A stretch of DNA of 64,000 nucleotides from Primulina eburnea (Eukaryota; Streptophyta; Magnoliopsida; Lamiales; Gesneriaceae). A program made the position numbers and the translations under genes. Positions 59,910-64,000 of the stretch are shown piece after piece. The stretch lies in NCBI RefSeq assembly GCF_022965805.1, contig NC_133114.1, positions 3,618,761 through 3,682,760 on the forward strand, read 5' to 3'. Each line of letters opens with the position of its first letter. Position 1 is the stretch's first letter. Under the pieces are notes generated by a model. That model was not told the DNA's origin. It saw only the letters and a list, made by a program, of their open reading frames with translations, and ran no database searches.

Positions 59910-60857
59910 TCATCTACTCCACTGTGCCGCTGATCCAGATGGTTCAGCTCCCTGGGATCTTTGGGAACCCCTTTGTGGACATACTCTGGCAAAATGTCCC
60001 TGTTGCTTGCAGAAGTGACAACTACCAAGTACTCCTTGGCATTGCTCAGTGGAATGTCTCCCTCCACAATTTCCGCAGTAAACTCCTGTATAACTCTGCT
60101 GAGAACCACTAGAGCTAGAAGAACTCCCGCCAGACTTCTTAAACTGCTTTCCTCTAGCCTTCAGAAAATCTTTCCTTCCACCACTGCTACTGCCACTCTC
60201 GAATCGGGGAGGTGGTTGCGGTGGTCTCGACACTGGAGGAACAAATTCAGCTCCTCTCTGCCTTATCAGGCCCGCCTCAGCGCCTTTTGCTCTATTCATG
60301 GCATCAGCAAAGTTATTCGGTCGTCCTGTGTTCACCAAGGTAAATATATCGGGATTCAAGCCATTGATGAACTGATCGGCAACGGCTTCGTCATTTTCAG
60401 ACACATGTGGAGCAAACTTCAACAAGGTAGAGAACTTAGTCACATATTCTTCAATGTTCAGCTGACCCTGTCTCAAATTGGCAAACTCCGCCCCCTTGTC
60501 TTTTCTGTACGATATTGGGAAAAATCTCTGATAAAACTCAGTTTTAAATACATCCCAAGTAATAATCGTACCTCGCTGCTCCAAGGCCCTCTTCATTGTA
60601 ACCCACCAGCTTTGTGCAACATCAAGCAACTGGTGCCCAATCAATTTAATCCGGCGCTCATCACTGTACTCCAGTGAATCAAACAGCAACTCAATGCTAC
60701 CTAACCAACTCTCACACTCGACTGATGTCTCAGTACCCGTCAGAGTGGGTGGTTTGAATGACTGAAACCTCTTCAGCAAGGTTTCCATTGGAGTCGGTGT
60801 TACATCCATTGGAGGATTCGATGTACTACCCTGTTCTGGTATTCTTCTGGGAGGCAT
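59910..60857 (-). CDS. Gypsy gag of the young element, open
   Basis: 315 codons from the Met-Pro-Pro-Arg-Arg start at 60857. It contains the retrotrans_gag helical core (CESWLGSIELLFDSL, WWVTMKRAL, FYQRFFP, YRKDKGAEFANL, about residues 48-140), a Pro/Ser/Gly-rich linker (about 208-255), and two zinc knuckles: CGNCGGRHSTEQC (260-272) and CHFCKQQGHFARVC (279-292). Gag forms the virus-like particle and binds RNA. The stop follows QWSR; in related elements the frame continues into protease, so this stop may be one of the C to T nonsense changes. Being intact, this gag could package its own RNA if another element supplies pol. Confidence 0.88.
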   Translation of the reverse strand: MPPRRIPEQGSTSNPPMDVTPTPMETLLKRFQSFKPPTLTGTETSVECESWLGSIELLFDSLEYSDERRIKLIGHQLLDVAQSWWVTMKRALEQRGTIITWDVFKTEFYQRFFPISYRKDKGAEFANLRQGQLNIEEYVTKFSTLLKFAPHVSENDEAVADQFINGLNPDIFTLVNTGRPNNFADAMNRAKGAEAGLIRQRGAEFVPPVSRPPQPPPRFESGSSSGGRKDFLKARGKQFKKSGGSSSSSSGSQQSYTGVYCGNCGGRHSTEQCQGVLGSCHFCKQQGHFARVCPQRGSQRSQGAEPSGSAAQWSR

Positions 60858-61127
60858 ATCTGAAACTCAAAAGGATTAGTAATCCAATCCACATACCTGT
60901 TTCAATTCAGTCTCTCCTCCGATCATCTTACTGCTGATCGAGAATCAATTCAGATTCGTTCCCAATAATACATATTACAAAATCAAATCAGATAAATCAA
61001 GTAACATGTATTATATAAAGCAGTACGACATGCTAGCATTCAAAAGCAGGAAAGAAAACTTCAATTTACCCCGCTCACTAGCCTCTTCTATCTCAATCTC
61101 AAGAATCTACAGTTCTAGTACCTACAG

Positions 61128-61139
61128 CTCTGATACCAC
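61128..61139 (-). other. Primer-binding site of the young gypsy element
   Basis: Minus-strand TGGTATCAGAGC, four bases after the LTR end, initiator tRNA-Met type. Confidence 0.9.
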
Positions 61140-61849
61140 CTGTTGTGGGGACCCGGATGCTAATCAAGTTCTTAATCATCATTGGGACTAATTAATCAAT
61201 TATAAAACAGGGTCTAAATTTTTTTTTTTTAAAAATACAAAGCGGAAACGTAATGTAATTTACTCAAATTACATATTGAACATGAACATACATCTCAGTA
61301 TAAAAGTACAAGTCCTGTACAACATACATTTATTCAACTAGGGTTTAACAACTAATATCAAGTGTCTAACCCTATCTCTAAACCAAGTCCGGAATCACCA
61401 CGCTATCTGTCTTCTCTCATCCTCTTCTTGACCCTGATCCAGCCCCACCTGTTGTCATGCACACATACAAAACAAGACAACAGCCGGATAACTCCGGTGA
61501 GATATAAATATCCCAGTATAAACAATGTAAACATGCAGTCATATAAAAGCATATCCGAAAGCATAAAAGAAGTATTCATAACATGTCTCAAATCAGAAAC
61601 ATAAATTCATATCAAACATTCAATAATCATGAATGGCATAAACAATGTAAATCAACATGTCATATCAGACTCCACTCAACCGACGCGTCGTCTCGGACTC
61701 GACTCCACTGACGCGTCGTCTCAAACTCGACTCAACTCTATCCTAGGGATCCCGATGTCTGAATATAGGTATTATATCGAATCTCAGTCGATAGGAATGA
61801 ATCAATCCCTAAACGGCATCGATATAATTCCTATATCAGTGTCTGGGCG

Positions 61850-62077
61850 AATCAGCCGCAGAATTGACGACTCAGTCAATAACCCGACGAATCAGTCGGT
61901 AATTAGGCGAATCAGCCAATAACCAGACGAATCAGCCTGTAATTAAGCGAATCAGCTTAAGTTTAGACGAATCAGTCAATCACCCGACGAATCAGCCGGT
62001 GACTAGGCGAATCAGCCTATAATAAGACGAATCAGTCAATAACCCGACGAATCAGCCGGTGACTCAACGACTCAGTA
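61850..62077. repeat. GAATCA-loop mini-hairpin array (right LTR)
   Basis: The same series of units as at 56318-56545, in the same order and with no change inside the array that I can see. Confidence 0.8.
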
Positions 62078-62935
62078 ATCAATACAGACAGTCAGTATCT
62101 AAGCAAATCAATCAATGACTAGCGAATCAGCAGTCATTACATGCAGTGGCTATAAATCAATAGACTACAATCATCAATCTCATAAATTACAAGAATCAAT
62201 GTAATAAACTAAGTATGTGATTTATGGAAACTCGAGTCAAACCTTCCTCGAGTTGTGCAATCCCAACTCAACATTAATTTATACCTTTCTTTCTGATACT
62301 CTGATTCTGTCGAAGTCTCGAACTCAAATCTGTCAATACTCAATCTGACAAGAACAATATCGAGGAGTATAATATCAATACACCACTCGAATCAAATCTG
62401 TTCTGCTCAATACTTAACTTAATTCAATATCTATGGCATAACGGTATAATATCGATATACCCAACAATACCACATCAATCAGATATTAATTCTAATATCT
62501 CATTCTCGATAACAACTCAATTCTGATATCAATTCTCAATCCACTCAACTCTGAAAATCATAACAATTTCATATGGTATCCGTTCCTCAGTCCGGTTTCG
62601 ATTATACGATGTCTAACATGCCAAGAACATCATATATGAATCATATCAGATTCTGACAATACCATAATTTCAAATCATATCAAAACGTAGCAAAACTTAC
62701 GTCCAGTTGTAGCCTACGTCGATAGGAACACAGTACCGCAGTCGGATTCAAAATCAGACGGGCGGATTTCTCATAAATTCTAAATTCTTTACGTCAAAAA
62801 CTTGAAGCTATCTCCTCAAACCTTTCTCGTTTCTCTTGCCTGATTCTGAAGAGATTAGCCTTTGTATGTATATATATATATCCATCTCATGCATGACAAG
62901 AACGTGGCTTCTCCAAAATTTGCCACCAAACCACT

Positions 62936-63132
62936 CGCGCATATACGCGCTTCATCTCGCGCATATGCGCCAAAGATTCTGGAGCTGTCGCGCATATGCG
63001 CGCATTTTCTCGCGCATATGCGCGAGAGCTTCTGGACCCCTCGCGCATATGCGCGTGTTTCTTCGCGCATGTGCGCCGGTCATTTCTTTTGAGATGTTCG
63101 GCCGAACATCTCGAGATGTTCGGTTGAACATC
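62936..63132. repeat. Palindrome cluster (right LTR)
   Basis: Counterpart of 57379-57577, with two single-base differences among the CATATG units; the 22-bp TTCGGCCGAA palindrome is unchanged. Confidence 0.9.
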
Positions 63133-63238
63133 TTGGCTTATATTATAACGATGCCCGACTTCTTCATTCAAGTTCGTATAACCTCAATCATGAAATTAAT
63201 CAATGTCTGATTATAATAATTAATTCTCGGGCATTACA

Positions 63239-63606
63239 TGTGAGGACAAGAAAGACGGAATGACATACCATTTTTCTTACAGAAATCCCAATAGAGTCCA
63301 TTGTCAAATTCCCTCCCATTATCACATTGCATAGTTTTAATATTACGTTCAAATTGGCTAACAATATGAGCCCTAAAAATCAAAAACTTCTCATAAACCT
63401 CTGATTTTTTACCCAAAGGAAAAGTCCACAAAAAATTAGAAAAATCATCCAACAATAACACGTAATATCTATGCCCTGCAGAACTCAGAATAGGTGAAGT
63501 CCAAATATCACTATGAATAATATCAAAAGGTAAAGAAGTACCCGAAGTAGAAGAAACAAAAGGCAACTTAATATGTTTTCCGAACACACAAGAACGACAA
63601 ATACTA
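63239..63606 (-). pseudogene. Copia integrase N-terminal half
   Basis: Open on the minus strand from the second Cys of the GAG-pre-integrase zinc finger (CRSCVFGKHIKLPF at about 63600-63560) through the integrase core: IHSDIWTSP (first Asp), LLLDDFSNFLW, TMQCDNGREFDN (second Asp). It ends SCPH at the young gypsy insertion. Its natural continuation is the PQNGKAERK segment at 55609, so 53310-55609 and this piece were one gene. The upstream part is cut off by a second LTR at 63607. Confidence 0.88.
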
Positions 63607-64000
63607 TATGGGGACCCGGACGCTAACTCATTCCTTAATCGTCCTTAGGAATATTTATTTATAATAAACAGGGTCTAATTTTTTTTAAAATGCAAAGCGG
63701 AAACGTAATGTAATTAAATTCAAATTACATTTTAAACATAAATATACAATTATTGTATTATCTACAATAATCCAACTAGGTTCAACTACATGTCAGTACT
63801 GAATCCTAAGTTGCTTCTGAACCCGGATCTCCACGCTATCTAGTCCAGCCTCGATCTCGTCCTGACCCCGCTTCTATCCCACCTGTTGCCATGCACACAT
63901 ACAAACAAGACAACAGCCGGATAACTCCGGTGAGATATAAATATCCCAGTATAAATCATGTATACATGCCATCATATAAACAATATAAAAGCATAAGACA
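63607..64000 (-). repeat. Partial LTR of a second, older gypsy copy
   Basis: Starts TATGGGGACCCGGACGC, matching the TGTGGGGACCCGGATGC end of the young element, and continues collinearly (AAGCGGAAACGTAATGTAAT, CATGCACACATACAAAC, AACAGCCGGATAACTCCGGTGAGATATAAATATCCCAG) with many substitutions and indels. It runs off the window. It has the same orientation as the young element and sits in the same copia integrase gene. The terminal G to A change in TG would impair integration. Confidence 0.88.

Larger units (their letters stand above)
55610..63238 (-). mobile_element. Young non-autonomous gypsy (Tekay-like) element with intact gag and ruined pol
   Basis: Two almost identical LTRs (55610-57683 and 61144-63238) enclose 3.46 kb. 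Target duplication TGTGA is perfect at 55605-55609 and 63239-63243, and cuts a copia integrase in its PH|xxPQNGKAER region. On the minus strand the order is 5' LTR (63238-61144), PBS, gag, decayed pol, polypurine tract, 3' LTR. Gag is one open frame of 315 codons. The pol region is full of stops and deletions yet still shows recognisable shreds. By eye the LTRs differ by about eight substitutions and three indels. Confidence 0.93.
61144..63238 (-). repeat. 5' LTR of the young gypsy element
   Basis: Same ends as the left LTR, about 2.10 kb. The hairpin array is at about 61850-62077, the CATATG palindromes at about 62936-63078 (the first has one base changed to CATATACG), and the TTCGGCCGAA palindromes at 63091-63132. 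Carries the extra 24 bp near 62667. Confidence 0.95.

Overview
This is a repeat-rich stretch of a plant nuclear genome, probably a eudicot. It is AT-rich and carries intron-containing plant genes (a KRP-type CDK inhibitor, an RBP47-type RNA-binding protein, a serine carboxypeptidase-like protein, a plant carboxylesterase and a NodH-like sulfotransferase). Around them lie Ty3/gypsy and Ty1/copia LTR retrotransposons, a tRNA-derived SINE, a family of about 182-bp MITEs with 9-bp target duplications, and a decayed nuclear copy of plastid 23S rRNA. The species cannot be named from the sequence alone.

Layout. 1-1396 is a gypsy chromodomain tail, LTR and primer-binding site (minus). 1741-1845 is a SINE. 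3687-15430 is a long, apparently solo LTR split by a near-complete Tekay-like chromovirus at 5442-14326. 17149-18512 is a four-exon KRP gene (minus). 19198-19536 is a plastid 23S rRNA fragment, followed by a roughly 237-bp tandem repeat at 20040-20960. 23839-30297 is an unusual head-to-head copia structure: a plus-strand element truncated in reverse transcriptase is joined at a 6-bp microhomology to the 5' half of a second copy in reverse orientation. 31586-32494 is a single-exon carboxylesterase (minus). 36489-39059 is a six-exon sulfotransferase-like gene, 41013-44822 a six-exon RBP47-like gene, and 46782-48831 an eight-exon serine carboxypeptidase-like gene with a decayed paralogous fragment at 51945-52425. 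From 52970 to the end a minus-strand copia element is interrupted by a very young gypsy element (55610-63238, target duplication TGTGA) and by a related LTR starting at 63607 that runs off the window.

The five host genes show no common pathway. They look like ordinary neighbours separated by transposon-filled intergenic DNA. Most of the biological interest is in the retroelements: (i) LTRs carrying dense arrays of tiny hairpins whose stems change together while the loop is kept; (ii) a young gypsy element whose gag is open but whose pol is ruined, implying mobilisation in trans; (iii) a copia family with a conserved 51-codon hydrophobic ORF in its leader, a conserved leader hairpin, and gag and pol separated by what reads as a short in-frame AT-rich intron; (iv) the inverted copia chimera; (v) a MITE family with eight or more copies, mostly with perfect 9-bp duplications.

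All exon boundaries were read by eye from splice consensus and reading frame. No database search was run.
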